Assembly: GCF_000621785.1 (NCBI RefSeq)
Contig: NZ_KK211347.1
Coordinates: forward strand, 62,001-126,000
From: Ruminococcus flavefaciens ND2009
GTDB lineage: Bacteria; Bacillota; Clostridia; Oscillospirales; Ruminococcaceae
Direction of reading: 5' to 3'
DNA: 64,000 nt
The position numbers and the translations under genes are program-made. A model generated the notes under the pieces. The model saw only the letters and a program-made list of their open reading frames with translations, did not search any database and was not told where the DNA came from. Positions 1 through 8,827 of this stretch are shown here, piece by piece (the stretch's first letter is position 1; every line of letters begins with the position of its first letter).

Positions 1-1503
1 AAGAAGTTCGGCGCTCCCCTCATCACAAACGACGGTGTTACTATCGCCAAGGACATCGAGCTTGAGGACGCTTTCGAGAACATGGGCGCTCAGCTGGTCA
101 AGGAAGTTGCTACAAAGACCAACGATGCAGCAGGTGACGGTACAACAACTGCTACACTTCTCGCACAGACCATCGTCCGCGAGGGTATGAAGAACATCGC
201 AGCAGGCGCTAACCCCATGGTACTCAAGAAGGGTATCGCAAAGGCTGTTGACGCTGCTGTAAAGGCTATCGTTGACAACTCAAAGGCTGTTCAGGGCAGC
301 GAGGACATCGCAAGAGTAGGTACAGTTTCATCAGCTGATGAGAACGTGGGCAAGCTCATTGCAGAGGCTATGGAGAAGGTAACTGCTGACGGCGTTATCA
401 CTATCGAGGAGAGCAAGACTGCCGAGACCTACAGCGAGGTAGTAGAGGGTATGCAGTTCGACAGAGGCTACATCTCGCCCTACATGGTTACAGATACAGA
501 CAAGATGGAAGCTGTTTACGATGACGCTTACGTTCTTATCACAGATAAGAAGATCTCATCTATCCAGGAGATCCTTCCCCTTCTCGAGCAGATCGTGAAG
601 ATGGGCAAGAAGCTGGTCATCATTGCTGAGGACGTTGAGGGCGAGGCTCTTACAACTATCATTCTCAACAACCTCCGCGGCACATTCAAGGTTGCAGCAG
701 TAAAGGCTCCCGGCTTCGGCGACAGACGCAAGGAGATGCTCAAGGATATCGCAGTTCTTACAGGCGGCGAGGTAATTTCTTCTGAGCTGGGTCTTGAGCT
801 TTCTGAGACCACTATCGACCAGCTCGGTCAGGCTAAGCAGGTTGTTATCCAGAAGGAGAACACCATCATCGTTGACGGCGCAGGCGACAAGAAGGCTATC
901 CAGTCAAGAGTACACCAGATCCGTGCAGCTATCGAGACCACAACATCTGACTTCGACCGCGAGAAGCTCCAGGAGAGACTTGCAAAGCTTGCAGGCGGTG
1001 TTGCAGTTATCAAGGTCGGCGCAGCTACTGAGATCGAGATGAAGGAGAAGAAGCTCCGTATCGAGGACGCTCTTGCAGCTACAAAGGCAGCTGTTGAAGA
1101 GGGTATCGTAGCAGGCGGCGGTACAGCATTCGTAAACGCTATGCCCGCAGTAAACAAGCTCATCCCCACACTTGAGGGCGATGAAAAGACAGGCGCAAAG
1201 ATAATCCTCAAGGCACTTGAGGCTCCTGTTCGTCAGATTGCTGAGAACGCAGGTCTTGAGGGCAGCGTTATCGTTGACAAGATCGTTCGTTCACGCAAGG
1301 TAGGCTACGGCTTCGACGCATACAACGAGGTATACACAGATATGATCCCCGCAGGTATAGTTGATCCTACAAAGGTAACAAGAAGCGCACTCCAGAACGC
1401 AGCTTCCGTTGCATCTATGGTACTCACCACAGAGAGCCTTGTAGCAGACATCAAGGAGGATGCTCCCGCAGCACCCGCAATGCCCGCAGGCGGTATGTAT
1501 TAA
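1..1503 (+). CDS. groEL: Chaperonin GroEL (60 kDa subunit), 5' truncated
   Basis: The reading frame is open from base 1 and the gene begins outside the window. By comparison with E. coli GroEL roughly the first 40 residues are missing. The 500 visible codons contain the nucleotide-binding motif DGTTTAT, the GxGD segment VDGAGD and the Gly/Met-rich C-terminal tail ending PAGGMY. The protein forms the double-ring ATP-dependent folding chamber in the cytoplasm together with GroES, whose gene is presumably just upstream. An intrinsic terminator follows 17 bases after the stop. The identification is certain from family-wide conservation; only the start is unseen. Confidence 0.98.
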   Translation, partial: KKFGAPLITNDGVTIAKDIELEDAFENMGAQLVKEVATKTNDAAGDGTTTATLLAQTIVREGMKNIAAGANPMVLKKGIAKAVDAAVKAIVDNSKAVQGSEDIARVGTVSSADENVGKLIAEAMEKVTADGVITIEESKTAETYSEVVEGMQFDRGYISPYMVTDTDKMEAVYDDAYVLITDKKISSIQEILPLLEQIVKMGKKLVIIAEDVEGEALTTIILNNLRGTFKVAAVKAPGFGDRRKEMLKDIAVLTGGEVISSELGLELSETTIDQLGQAKQVVIQKENTIIVDGAGDKKAIQSRVHQIRAAIETTTSDFDREKLQERLAKLAGGVAVIKVGAATEIEMKEKKLRIEDALAATKAAVEEGIVAGGGTAFVNAMPAVNKLIPTLEGDEKTGAKIILKALEAPVRQIAENAGLEGSVIVDKIVRSRKVGYGFDAYNEVYTDMIPAGIVDPTKVTRSALQNAASVASMVLTTESLVADIKEDAPAAPAMPAGGMY

Positions 1504-1519
1504 TCAAAGATAAAGCACT

Positions 1520-1550
1520 AAAGCCCTCTCCGAGCGGGAGGGCTTTATTT
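1520..1550 (+). terminator. Intrinsic terminator of groEL
   Basis: A 9-bp perfect stem (1520-1528 pairing with 1538-1546, AAAGCCCTC/GAGGGCTTT) with a 9-base loop is followed by a T-rich stretch. It lies directly after the groEL stop and separates groEL from the ABC-F gene. Confidence 0.9.
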
Positions 1551-1578
1551 CTGTCTTATCAGAACTTACGGAGGTACT

Positions 1579-3186
1579 ATGATAACAGTCAGCAATGTCA
1601 GCGTCCAGTTCGGCGGCTCGACGCTTTTCAAAAACGTAAACCTTAAATTCACCAACGGCAACTGCTACGGTGTCATCGGCGCAAACGGCGCAGGAAAGTC
1701 CACATTTCTCCGCGTACTCTGCGGAGACCTTGAGCCTGCCTCCGGCGAGGTAGTAATGCCCAAGGAGGAGCGTCTCAGCGTCCTCAAGCAGGACCACTTC
1801 GCTTATGACGAGTACACTGTCCTGGATACCGTGATCATGGGCAACGCCCGCCTTTACCAGATAATGCAGGAGAAGGACGCCCTTTATGCCAAGGAGGATT
1901 TCTCCGAGGAGGACGGCGTCAAGGCTTCCGAGCTGGAGGGTGAATTTGCCGAGCTCAACGGCTGGGAGGCAGAGTCCGACGCCTCAAAGCTCATACAGGG
2001 ACTGGGACTTTCCGAGGATATACTCTATTCCCAGATGTCCACACTTTCGGGTAACGAGAAGGTAAAGGTGCTGCTGGCACAGGCACTTTTCGGCAACCCC
2101 GATATAATCCTTCTTGACGAGCCTACCAACCACCTTGACATAGACGCAGTACGCTGGCTGGAGGAGTTCCTCTCGGAGTACTTCGGTACAGTCATCGTTG
2201 TATCCCATGACCGTCACTTCCTCAACAACGTCTGCACCCACATCGTTGATATAGACTACAACAAGATCAAGATGTATGTGGGCAACTATGAGTTCTGGTA
2301 CGAGTCCAGCCAGCTCATTCAGCGCATGATAAAGCAGCAGAACAAGAAGAACGAGGAGAAGATAAAGGAGCTGAAGGACTTCATCGCAAGGTTCTCGGCA
2401 AATAAATCCAAGTCCAATCAGGCAACATCACGCCGTAAGCTCATCGAGAAGCTGACCGTTGAGGAGCTTCCTGCATCAAGCAGAAGATACCCGTTCATCG
2501 GCTTCGACATGGACAGAGACCTGGGCAAGGATATTCTCCAGGTGGAGGGACTCACCAAGACCGTTGACGGAGTAAAGCTCCTCGACAACGTAAGCTTCAC
2601 CCTGGGCAGGAATGACAAGGTAGCCTTTGTGGGCGAGAGCGAGCAGGCTATCACCATGCTGTTCAAGATACTTATGGAGGAGGAGCAGCCAGACTCGGGA
2701 AGCTTCAAATGGGGCGTTTCCGTGACTACATCGTATATGCCTGTTGACAATTCCGACTATTTCAACGGCTGCGAGCTGTCCATACTTGACTGGATAAGAC
2801 AGTATTCCGTAAAGGACGAGACCGAGACCTATCTCCGCGGATTCCTGGGACGTATGCTGTTCTCGGGGGACGACGTGTACAAGCCTGTAAACGTGCTTTC
2901 GGGAGGCGAAAAGGTGAGATGTATGTTCTCGCGCATGATGCTTTTCGGCTCAAACGTTCTGGTGCTTGACCGTCCTACAAACCACCTTGACCTTGAGAGC
3001 ATTACCGCAGTCAACAACAGCCTTATCAACTTCAAGGGCGTAGTTCTGCTGGCTTCTCACGACCACGAGATAATGCAGACCACTGCCAACCGCATAATCG
3101 AGATACTTCCCACAGGCTGCCTTGACAGACAGGGAACCTATGAGGAGTTCATCGACTTCAAGAAGTCCCTTGAGAATAAGCAGTAA
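1579..3186 (+). CDS. ABC-F family ATPase with degenerate second nucleotide-binding domain
   Basis: Soluble protein of 535 residues with two ABC domains and no membrane segment, the ABC-F layout. Family members act on the ribosome, as translation factors or antibiotic-resistance factors. Domain 1 is complete: Walker A GANGAGKST at residues 34-42, signature LSGNEK and Walker B ending DEPTNHLD (D180, E181). A charged linker (about residues 240-310) follows. Domain 2 is altered: the Walker A position reads GESEQAIT (352-359) without the lysine, and the catalytic glutamate is replaced by arginine (DRPTNHLD, R465), although its signature LSGGEK is intact. The length fits the YbiT/YkpA group. The start is set by GGAGG a few bases upstream. 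The exact role is not predictable. Confidence 0.93.
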   Translation: MITVSNVSVQFGGSTLFKNVNLKFTNGNCYGVIGANGAGKSTFLRVLCGDLEPASGEVVMPKEERLSVLKQDHFAYDEYTVLDTVIMGNARLYQIMQEKDALYAKEDFSEEDGVKASELEGEFAELNGWEAESDASKLIQGLGLSEDILYSQMSTLSGNEKVKVLLAQALFGNPDIILLDEPTNHLDIDAVRWLEEFLSEYFGTVIVVSHDRHFLNNVCTHIVDIDYNKIKMYVGNYEFWYESSQLIQRMIKQQNKKNEEKIKELKDFIARFSANKSKSNQATSRRKLIEKLTVEELPASSRRYPFIGFDMDRDLGKDILQVEGLTKTVDGVKLLDNVSFTLGRNDKVAFVGESEQAITMLFKILMEEEQPDSGSFKWGVSVTTSYMPVDNSDYFNGCELSILDWIRQYSVKDETETYLRGFLGRMLFSGDDVYKPVNVLSGGEKVRCMFSRMMLFGSNVLVLDRPTNHLDLESITAVNNSLINFKGVVLLASHDHEIMQTTANRIIEILPTGCLDRQGTYEEFIDFKKSLENKQ

Positions 3187-3187
3187 T

Positions 3188-3290
3188 TTGTAGGGGACGG
3201 CGCAGCTAACAGCTGCACGTACCCTCTGTCAGCTTGGCTGACATCTCCCTACACCGTAGGGAGTCACTCGACGTCCCACGCTCCGATGAA
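3188..3290 (+). repeat. TGTAGGGG-type structured intergenic element
   Basis: Begins TGTAGGGGACG and contains nested small hairpins, including TGTCAGC/GGCTGACA and CTCCCTAC/GTAGGGAG. The segment ACCCTCTGTC...GACATCTCCCT recurs in reverse orientation near 54.4 kb with different but still self-complementary bases. No coding potential was seen. Confidence 0.6.
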
Positions 3291-3326
3291 ACCGCGCAAT
3301 GTATGCGTTTATATAAGACAAAACGT

Positions 3327-3364
3327 AAAGCCCGTGAGCTGCCATAGACAGCCGCGGGCTTTTT
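3327..3364 (+). terminator. Intrinsic terminator after the ABC-F gene
   Basis: Stem AAAGCCCG (3327-3334) pairs with CGGGCTTT (3355-3362), with further pairing inside, followed by T residues. It sits between two convergent genes, the ABC-F gene and the leftward lipoprotein. Confidence 0.8.
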
Positions 3365-3381
3365 CGCTACATATTATCACG

Positions 3382-4089
3382 TCATGAAACGTAATGGACA
3401 AGGTATTGGCTGCACAGCTCCCGCCAGCGCTCATAGTAGTCCGAGCTGTGTACCAGCACAACGGCGGCACAGCCGTGGGGGTCCTGAGTGTGGCTTGTGT
3501 ATGCGTCGGCGCTCATGTAGACCCGGCAGATCTTTCCGCCGATGATGAGATCAACGGTGTTGACCTCGCCGTCATCAGTCCCTCCCTCGGGAGAGAGCTC
3601 CGTCTCCTTGTATGTGCTCAGCGGCTCACATTGGGAGACCGACTCCGTCAGCAGTGACAGGTCATCGTCCTCCAGCTGAGCCAGATCGAAGGTGTCGCCA
3701 AACAGCATGAAGTCGTCATCGGAAGTTTCCGAAAGCTGAGCCTCCAGCCAGCGGTCATCGTCCAGCTTGTAGTCCGTGAGGCATTCATTATCTGAGGTCC
3801 ACAGGTCACCGTTTTGGTCGATGGTGCCTTCGTTGTGCATATAGAAGCCGCACCAGACCTTTCCGTCGGACTGTATGATAAGGTCTGACTTGGTGTAGGA
3901 ATCTGCGCTGTACAGCCTTTCGCGATAGATGATACTGCTCTTTTCGGCAGTATCAGAGGGTGTATCTGAATTTACGATCTCCGTAAAGCTTTGTTTGGTT
4001 GGAGGCTGCGTGGTCTGGGGAGCTTTTGCGCCCGCACCGCAGCCAGCCAGTAAGAGGGTTGATAAAGCGGCTGATGTCAGTCGTTTCAT
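3382..4089 (-). CDS. Predicted lipoprotein of unknown function
   Basis: 235 residues. The N terminus is a lipoprotein signal: a basic start, a hydrophobic stretch and lipobox LLAGC, so the mature protein would be lipid-anchored at Cys17 on the outer face of the membrane. A short Pro/Thr/Ser linker follows, then an acidic globular domain rich in Asp, Glu and Tyr that I do not recognise. The start has AGGAGG seven bases upstream. It is the last gene of the leftward nth-yjbQ-sirtuin run, 11 bases after the sirtuin stop, so co-transcription is likely, but nothing else links it to them. Confidence 0.75.
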   Translation of the reverse strand: MKRLTSAALSTLLLAGCGAGAKAPQTTQPPTKQSFTEIVNSDTPSDTAEKSSIIYRERLYSADSYTKSDLIIQSDGKVWCGFYMHNEGTIDQNGDLWTSDNECLTDYKLDDDRWLEAQLSETSDDDFMLFGDTFDLAQLEDDDLSLLTESVSQCEPLSTYKETELSPEGGTDDGEVNTVDLIIGGKICRVYMSADAYTSHTQDPHGCAAVVLVHSSDYYERWRELCSQYLVHYVS

Positions 4090-4100
4090 GGCATAGCCTC

Positions 4101-4814
4101 CTAGATCCGTGAAAAGACTTCTCCTATTCTGTCGCAGATGAGAAGGTCGGCATTCCTGTCCATGGGAGTAGGCGCCATATTTATGATGACAAGGTCTTTT
4201 CCCTTGAAATAGCGGATAAGACCTGCTGCGGGGTAGACGTTGAGTGATGTTCCGCCGATGATAAGGGTATCGGCAGAGGCGATGGCGTTGACAGCTCCGC
4301 TTACGGTGCTGTCGTCGAGAGCCTCCTCATAGAGCACCACATCGGGCTTGACGATGCCGCCGCACTCACATTTTGGCACGCCCTGAGAGTTCACGATATA
4401 CTGCACATCGTGGAACTTTCCGCACTTGGTGCAGTAGTTGCGGAGTACGCTTCCGTGGAGCTCATAGACCTTTTTACTGCCTGCCGCCTGGTGGAGACCG
4501 TCTATATTCTGGGTCACTACGGCGGTGAGCTTGCCCTCTGCCTCAAGCTGAGCCAGCTTTAAGTGAGCGGCATTGGGCTTTGCGTCCAGACAGAGCATTT
4601 TCGCCCTGTAAAAGCGGTAGAACTCCTCGGTCTTCTCCATGAAGAAGGTGTGGCTGAGGATAGTCTCGGGGGGATAGTCCCACTGCTGACTGTAGAGACC
4701 GTCAACGCTGCGGAAATCTGGGATACCGCTTTCCGTGGAGACTCCTGCGCCGCCGAAGAATACTATACTGTGAGAATTTCTGACTATTTCCGCCAGCTTT
4801 TCGATATTATCCAT
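4101..4814 (-). CDS. cobB: NAD-dependent protein deacylase, Sir2 family
   Basis: 237 residues, the usual length of a bacterial sirtuin. The protein removes acyl groups from lysine side chains using NAD+, giving nicotinamide and O-acyl-ADP-ribose. Visible motifs: GAGVSTESGIPDFRS (22-36) for NAD binding, TQNIDGLH (101-108), catalytic His120 in ELHGS, four zinc cysteines (C128, C131, C149, C151) and GTSLNVYPA near the C terminus. The gene starts one base after the yjbQ stop, which indicates translational coupling. Which acyl group it prefers cannot be read from the sequence. Confidence 0.95.
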   Translation of the reverse strand: MDNIEKLAEIVRNSHSIVFFGGAGVSTESGIPDFRSVDGLYSQQWDYPPETILSHTFFMEKTEEFYRFYRAKMLCLDAKPNAAHLKLAQLEAEGKLTAVVTQNIDGLHQAAGSKKVYELHGSVLRNYCTKCGKFHDVQYIVNSQGVPKCECGGIVKPDVVLYEEALDDSTVSGAVNAIASADTLIIGGTSLNVYPAAGLIRYFKGKDLVIINMAPTPMDRNADLLICDRIGEVFSRI

Positions 4815-4815
4815 A

Positions 4816-5214
4816 TTATCTGTCTCCTATGACCTTAACGTAGAATTTTCTTGTTCTGGGGCCGTCAAATTCGCAGAAGTAGATGTCCTGCCATGTGCCC
4901 AGAAGGAGCTTGCCCCCTGTGATGATGACGGTCTCGCTGGCACCTACGGCAGAGGATTTTATGTGGGCATCGGAATTGCCCTCGGCGTGTCTGAAGCTCT
5001 GGAGGTCGGGGAAAAACTTATTCATGCCCTTGATGAAGTCGGTCTGTACATCGGGGTCTGCGTTCTCGTTTATAGTGATAGCCGCAGTGGTGTGGGGGCA
5101 GAATATGATACATACGCCCTCCAGAACGCCGCTTTCCTTGACGGCTTCACTGACCTCCCTTGTAATATCTACAAGTCCCTCAGCGGGAGTGCTGAGCTTG
5201 AAGTTAAAAACCAT
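4816..5214 (-). CDS. yjbQ: YjbQ family protein (UPF0047)
   Basis: 132 residues, a full-length single-domain member of the YjbQ/UPF0047 family. The hallmark CPHTTAAITINENAD lies near residue 40, the conserved histidine segment SFRHAEGNSDAH follows mid-protein, and the C-terminal half carries LGTWQDIYFCEFDGPR. Family members form small trimers and some have weak thiamine-phosphate-synthase activity, but the physiological role is unsettled. The SD AAAGGA precedes the start. It lies between nth and the sirtuin gene in the leftward operon. Confidence 0.9.
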   Translation of the reverse strand: MVFNFKLSTPAEGLVDITREVSEAVKESGVLEGVCIIFCPHTTAAITINENADPDVQTDFIKGMNKFFPDLQSFRHAEGNSDAHIKSSAVGASETVIITGGKLLLGTWQDIYFCEFDGPRTRKFYVKVIGDR

Positions 5215-5266
5215 TTATATCGATCCTTTCATACTCCCGCCGCAGTGACGGGAAACAAGAACTATT

Positions 5267-5905
5267 TTATTTCTGAGCTGACTGATAGTATTTGCAGAAG
5301 TAATTCAGGGGACATTCCCCGCACTTCGGCTTTCTTGCCGCGCATATATCCCTGCCGAATTCCACTGTTCTGTGGCAGAAATCCGAGGAGACCTCGGGGG
5401 GGATAAGCTTCACAAGGTCCTTTTCCACCTTGCCGGGCTCCTTGTTTTTGGTAAGCCCCAGCCTGCCCGTGATACGGATACAGTGGGTGTCGGTGACCAT
5501 GGCAGGCTTGCCGTAGACGTCGCCCAATATAAGGTTGGCGGTCTTTCTGCCCACACCCGAAAGTGAGAGGAGGTCCTCCATGTTATCGGGGACAACTCCG
5601 CCGAAGTCGTTGATGAGCTGACCTGCCATTTCCTTGAGGCTCTTGGCTTTGTTGCGGTAAAATCCGCAGGGCTTCACGTCCTGCTCAAGCTCTGCAAGGT
5701 CAGCCTCCGCGAATGCCTCAAGGCTGGGGTATTTTTTGAAGAGAGTCTTTGTGACTATATTCACTCTCGCGTCGGTGCACTGCGCCGCCAGCCTTGTGGC
5801 GAACAGCAGCTCATAGGGCTTTTCATAATCGAGGGTACAGACAGCATCGGGGTAGAGCTTCTCAAGCTCGCTGACCGCAAGTGCCGCTATCTCTTTTTTA
5901 GTCAT
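5267..5905 (-). CDS. nth: Endonuclease III (DNA glycosylase/AP lyase)
   Basis: 212 residues, the standard length. The enzyme excises oxidised pyrimidines in base-excision repair and cleaves at the resulting abasic site. The helix-hairpin-helix LSGVGRKTAN carries catalytic Lys121, and VTDTHC carries the essential Asp139. The C terminus has the iron-sulphur pattern C-x6-C-x2-C-x5-C (C188, C195, C198, C204). The start overlaps the end of the upstream membrane-protein gene by four bases, so the two are translationally coupled. All catalytic residues are present. Confidence 0.97.
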   Translation of the reverse strand: MTKKEIAALAVSELEKLYPDAVCTLDYEKPYELLFATRLAAQCTDARVNIVTKTLFKKYPSLEAFAEADLAELEQDVKPCGFYRNKAKSLKEMAGQLINDFGGVVPDNMEDLLSLSGVGRKTANLILGDVYGKPAMVTDTHCIRITGRLGLTKNKEPGKVEKDLVKLIPPEVSSDFCHRTVEFGRDICAARKPKCGECPLNYFCKYYQSAQK

Positions 5906-6261
5906 TTATCGGACTCCTTCAGTGTTTTCTGTTTTGCAAGTATCTCATCGTATACGCGGTACATTTTCTGCACGGTATTTTCGAGAAAGTAGTAGTGCTT
6001 GATGTAGAACATCAGCAGCACCAGTATCATGGTAACGAGTATGAGAACAGGGACATTTGCGGTAAAGACCAGTACAGCGATGAACACGGTAAGGATAAGT
6101 GCGAACAGCATGGTCACAAGGAAATGAACTATCCTTTCGTGCTGCATGAAGGCTATCTTGTCCATATGCTCAGCCATTATGCTGTCAAGCTCCTCTGAGT
6201 CTGTACACTTTTCCAGCCTTTCCTGGACCCGTTTCATATAGTTAGTCAGGTATTCGGTCAT
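5902..6261 (-). CDS. Small two-helix membrane protein, unknown function
   Basis: 119 residues from the chosen ATG. A charged amphipathic N-terminal region of about 45 residues is followed by two adjacent hydrophobic segments separated by a very short turn, then a basic and acidic C-terminal helix. I recognise no family. The start at 6261 is preferred because GGAG lies nine bases upstream; an in-frame ATG 15 bases further out and a TTG beyond it have no SD. It is the first gene of the operon and overlaps nth by four bases. A consensus promoter lies about 45 bases upstream. Confidence 0.7.
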   Translation of the reverse strand: MTEYLTNYMKRVQERLEKCTDSEELDSIMAEHMDKIAFMQHERIVHFLVTMLFALILTVFIAVLVFTANVPVLILVTMILVLLMFYIKHYYFLENTVQKMYRVYDEILAKQKTLKESDK

Positions 6262-6303
6262 TTTTTCACGCTCCATGAACAAAGTAAACGAAACTCTATT
6301 GAA

Positions 6304-6332
6304 ATTATATACCTTTTTAGCAAATATGTCAA
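6304..6332 (-). promoter_or_regulatory. Housekeeping sigma promoter, leftward nth operon
   Basis: On the minus strand TTGACA (6332-6327), a 17-base spacer and TATAAT (6309-6304) match the vegetative consensus at all 12 positions. It reads toward the small membrane protein, nth, yjbQ, the sirtuin and the lipoprotein. Confidence 0.88.
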
Positions 6333-6479
6333 TACATTGTACACAAAGTTCAGAGTTTATTCAAATAATGATTTAAGCGAATTTAAGCTGTTTTTGAGCT
6401 ATTTGCCAAATGAGAAGCTGCTGAGATTGTGCGTGCATACGAATTTTTGTGCAGAAATATAAACTTTTTGTAACACTTA

Positions 6480-6508
6480 TTGATTTTAGCTAAACTAAGA
6501 GCTATAAT
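6480..6508 (+). promoter_or_regulatory. Vegetative promoter of the mannanase gene
   Basis: TTGATT (6480-6485), a 17-base spacer and TATAAT (6503-6508), about 40 bases before the start codon. It is divergent from the nth-operon promoter. No obvious operator palindrome lies between them. Confidence 0.8.
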
Positions 6509-6546
6509 TAAAGTACAGATATTTTTGTTTAATGGAGGATATTAAC

Positions 6547-8778
6547 ATGAGAAACAATTTACTGAGGAAGGCAGGAGCAGCACTCATGTCGGCAGCTATG
6601 GCACTTAACGGCGCCGTATACAGTGCAGCTACAGTTACCGCAGCGGACGAACCGCTGAAGTTCGAGTTCGAGGACGCCAAGATAACAGGCGATGTTACCG
6701 TTGAGAAGGACGCATCTGCCAGCGGCGGCTCTGTACTGAAAATGACTGAAAGCGGCACCATCGAGCTGACAGTCAATGTTGAGACAGCAGGCTCCTATAA
6801 GCTCACATTCTACGCATTCGGTATCGGAAGCGACAAGCAGCAGAACCTGAGCGTAAACGGCACTTCACAGGGCGCTATCGGTATCCCTCAGGGAACCGAG
6901 TACACCGCGATAGCTGTTCCCGCTATCATGCTGAAGGCAGGCGACAACACCGTGACCATTGAGAAATCATGGGGCTGGTCACAGTTCGACTACCTTACAG
7001 TAGAGTCTATGGCAGCTGCAAAGATAGAGGCAAAGCAGACCGCTCCCTGCGACCAGCTTGCTACCGTTGAGACCCAGAGCCTTATGGCTTATCTGGCTGA
7101 GGTCTACGGCAAGCAGATAATCTCGGGTCAGCAGGAGATCTACAGCGGCGGTCCTCACGGTCTTGAGACCGAGTTTGAGTACCTCAAGGATACCACAGGT
7201 CATTACCCCGCTATCAGAGGCTTTGACTACGGAAACTTCTGCTGCCCCGCATTCGGCAGCGATGACGGCTCCACAAAGAGAGTCCTCGACTGGGTAAAGA
7301 ACAAGAACGGTATCGCTACCGCTTCCTTCCACCTGAATGTGCCCAAGGATTTTGAAAACTTTAAGATCGGCTCGCGCATCGACTGGTCAAATACCACATA
7401 TACCGCTAAGGACACAGATTTTTCGCCCTCCAAGGCTGCAACTCCCGGTACAAAGGAAAATGAGTACTATCTTGCAGCTCTGAAAACTCTCGCAGCAGAG
7501 TTCAACAAGCTTGAGGCAGAGGGCGTTCCCGTGATCTGGAGACCTCTCCATGAGGCAGAAGGCGGCGGCGGTGAGACAGGCTCATGGTTCTGGTGGGGCA
7601 GGGAAGGCTCCGCAGCTTACAAGAAGCTCTGGATATACACCTATGAGACCCTTACCAATGACCTTAACTGCCACAACCTTATCTGGGAGTGGAACAGCTA
7701 TAACTTCGATACCTCCAAGAACTGGTACCCCGGAGATGCCTATGTTGACATCATCGGCTATGATAAGTACAGCTGCACAGACTGGTCCACAGGAAGCGCA
7801 AGATACTATCACAATGACAGTCCCTTCGCCTCCACATTCTACGGACTTATGGAAAAGTATGACAGCGCAAAGATGATCTCACTTGCCGAGAACGACTGCT
7901 TTTCAACTCCCGACAAGATGCAGGAGGAGGGCGCAGCATGGCTGTACTTCTGTACATGGTATGACGGCGGAAGCGACACCACCAACTTCCTTTCAAATCC
8001 CACCTTCAACACAAAGGAAGACACTATCGCTATGTATCAGAGCGATTACTGCGTAACTCTTGATGAGCTTCCCGCAAACCTCTACAATCGTGAGGGCGTT
8101 ACACCTCCCGATCCCGCAAAGACAACTACCACAACTACGACTACCACAGACCCCAACGCTACCACCACCACAACTGCATACAAGTTCGAGATACAGAAGA
8201 AGAACGTTACTGTTCCCGAAATGCCTGAGAATGCTGTTGGCAAGGAGCTTGAGATCAATATCACTGGCGCAGCAGGCGCTTCCATCGGCGGCGGAGTAGG
8301 CTTCGGCACAACTGCCGATGACTGGCAGAATATTGAGTGGAAGGGCAATGCAGATGCTGACGGCAACCTCAAGGTTGTGGTCGATCTCAAGGAAATGCCC
8401 GAAACCATAAAGAACTGCGAGGTCCAGGTATGGTGGTCCAATACATGGAATGCAGCAGCAGAGTCCAGCGTTGACCAGCCCTACAAGATAGGCGACTGCA
8501 AGGTGAACTTCCTTATGGGCGGCGCACTTGAAAGCTTATGGGGCGACACCAACGGGGACGGTACAGTTGAGCTGGCAGACGCTATCCTCATCATGCAGGC
8601 TCTTGCAAATCCTGATAAGTACGGTGTCGAGGGTACAGACAAGCACCATCTGACCGGCGAGGGCAAGAGAGTGGGCGATGTTGACACAGCTACCGAGGGA
8701 CTTACCTCCAATGACGCCCTGTTCATTCAGGAATATCTCCTTCATAAGAGAGCTTCTCTCACACCCAGTGCAAAATAA
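6547..8778 (+). CDS. Secreted GH26 beta-mannanase with carbohydrate-binding modules and dockerin
   Basis: 743 residues from the ATG that has GGAGG eight bases upstream; an ATG 15 bases earlier overlaps the SD and is unlikely. Layout: signal peptide (about 1-33); a CBM35-like beta-sandwich (about 35-150); a GH26 catalytic barrel (about 160-500) with the acid/base Glu336 in WRPLHEAE and the nucleophile Glu448 in SLAEND; a Thr-rich linker; a second beta-rich module that is probably also carbohydrate-binding; and a dockerin from about 664 with calcium loop DTNGDGTVELAD and a second duplicated segment. GH26 enzymes cleave beta-1,4-mannan. The dockerin would plug the enzyme into a cohesin-bearing scaffold outside the cell. 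It stands alone with its own promoter and terminator. Confidence 0.95.
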   Translation: MRNNLLRKAGAALMSAAMALNGAVYSAATVTAADEPLKFEFEDAKITGDVTVEKDASASGGSVLKMTESGTIELTVNVETAGSYKLTFYAFGIGSDKQQNLSVNGTSQGAIGIPQGTEYTAIAVPAIMLKAGDNTVTIEKSWGWSQFDYLTVESMAAAKIEAKQTAPCDQLATVETQSLMAYLAEVYGKQIISGQQEIYSGGPHGLETEFEYLKDTTGHYPAIRGFDYGNFCCPAFGSDDGSTKRVLDWVKNKNGIATASFHLNVPKDFENFKIGSRIDWSNTTYTAKDTDFSPSKAATPGTKENEYYLAALKTLAAEFNKLEAEGVPVIWRPLHEAEGGGGETGSWFWWGREGSAAYKKLWIYTYETLTNDLNCHNLIWEWNSYNFDTSKNWYPGDAYVDIIGYDKYSCTDWSTGSARYYHNDSPFASTFYGLMEKYDSAKMISLAENDCFSTPDKMQEEGAAWLYFCTWYDGGSDTTNFLSNPTFNTKEDTIAMYQSDYCVTLDELPANLYNREGVTPPDPAKTTTTTTTTTDPNATTTTTAYKFEIQKKNVTVPEMPENAVGKELEINITGAAGASIGGGVGFGTTADDWQNIEWKGNADADGNLKVVVDLKEMPETIKNCEVQVWWSNTWNAAAESSVDQPYKIGDCKVNFLMGGALESLWGDTNGDGTVELADAILIMQALANPDKYGVEGTDKHHLTGEGKRVGDVDTATEGLTSNDALFIQEYLLHKRASLTPSAK

Positions 8779-8787
8779 ATAGAATCA

Positions 8788-8818
8788 GCCCCGAGGCGAA
8801 TAAGCTTCGGGGCGTTTT
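8788..8818 (+). terminator. Intrinsic terminator of the mannanase gene
   Basis: A 10-bp stem (GCCCCGAGGC pairing with GCTTCGGGGC, one G-T pair) is followed by GTTTT. A close relative of this hairpin ends the polyamine region at 54460. Confidence 0.85.
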
Positions 8819-8827
8819 CATTGCTGT

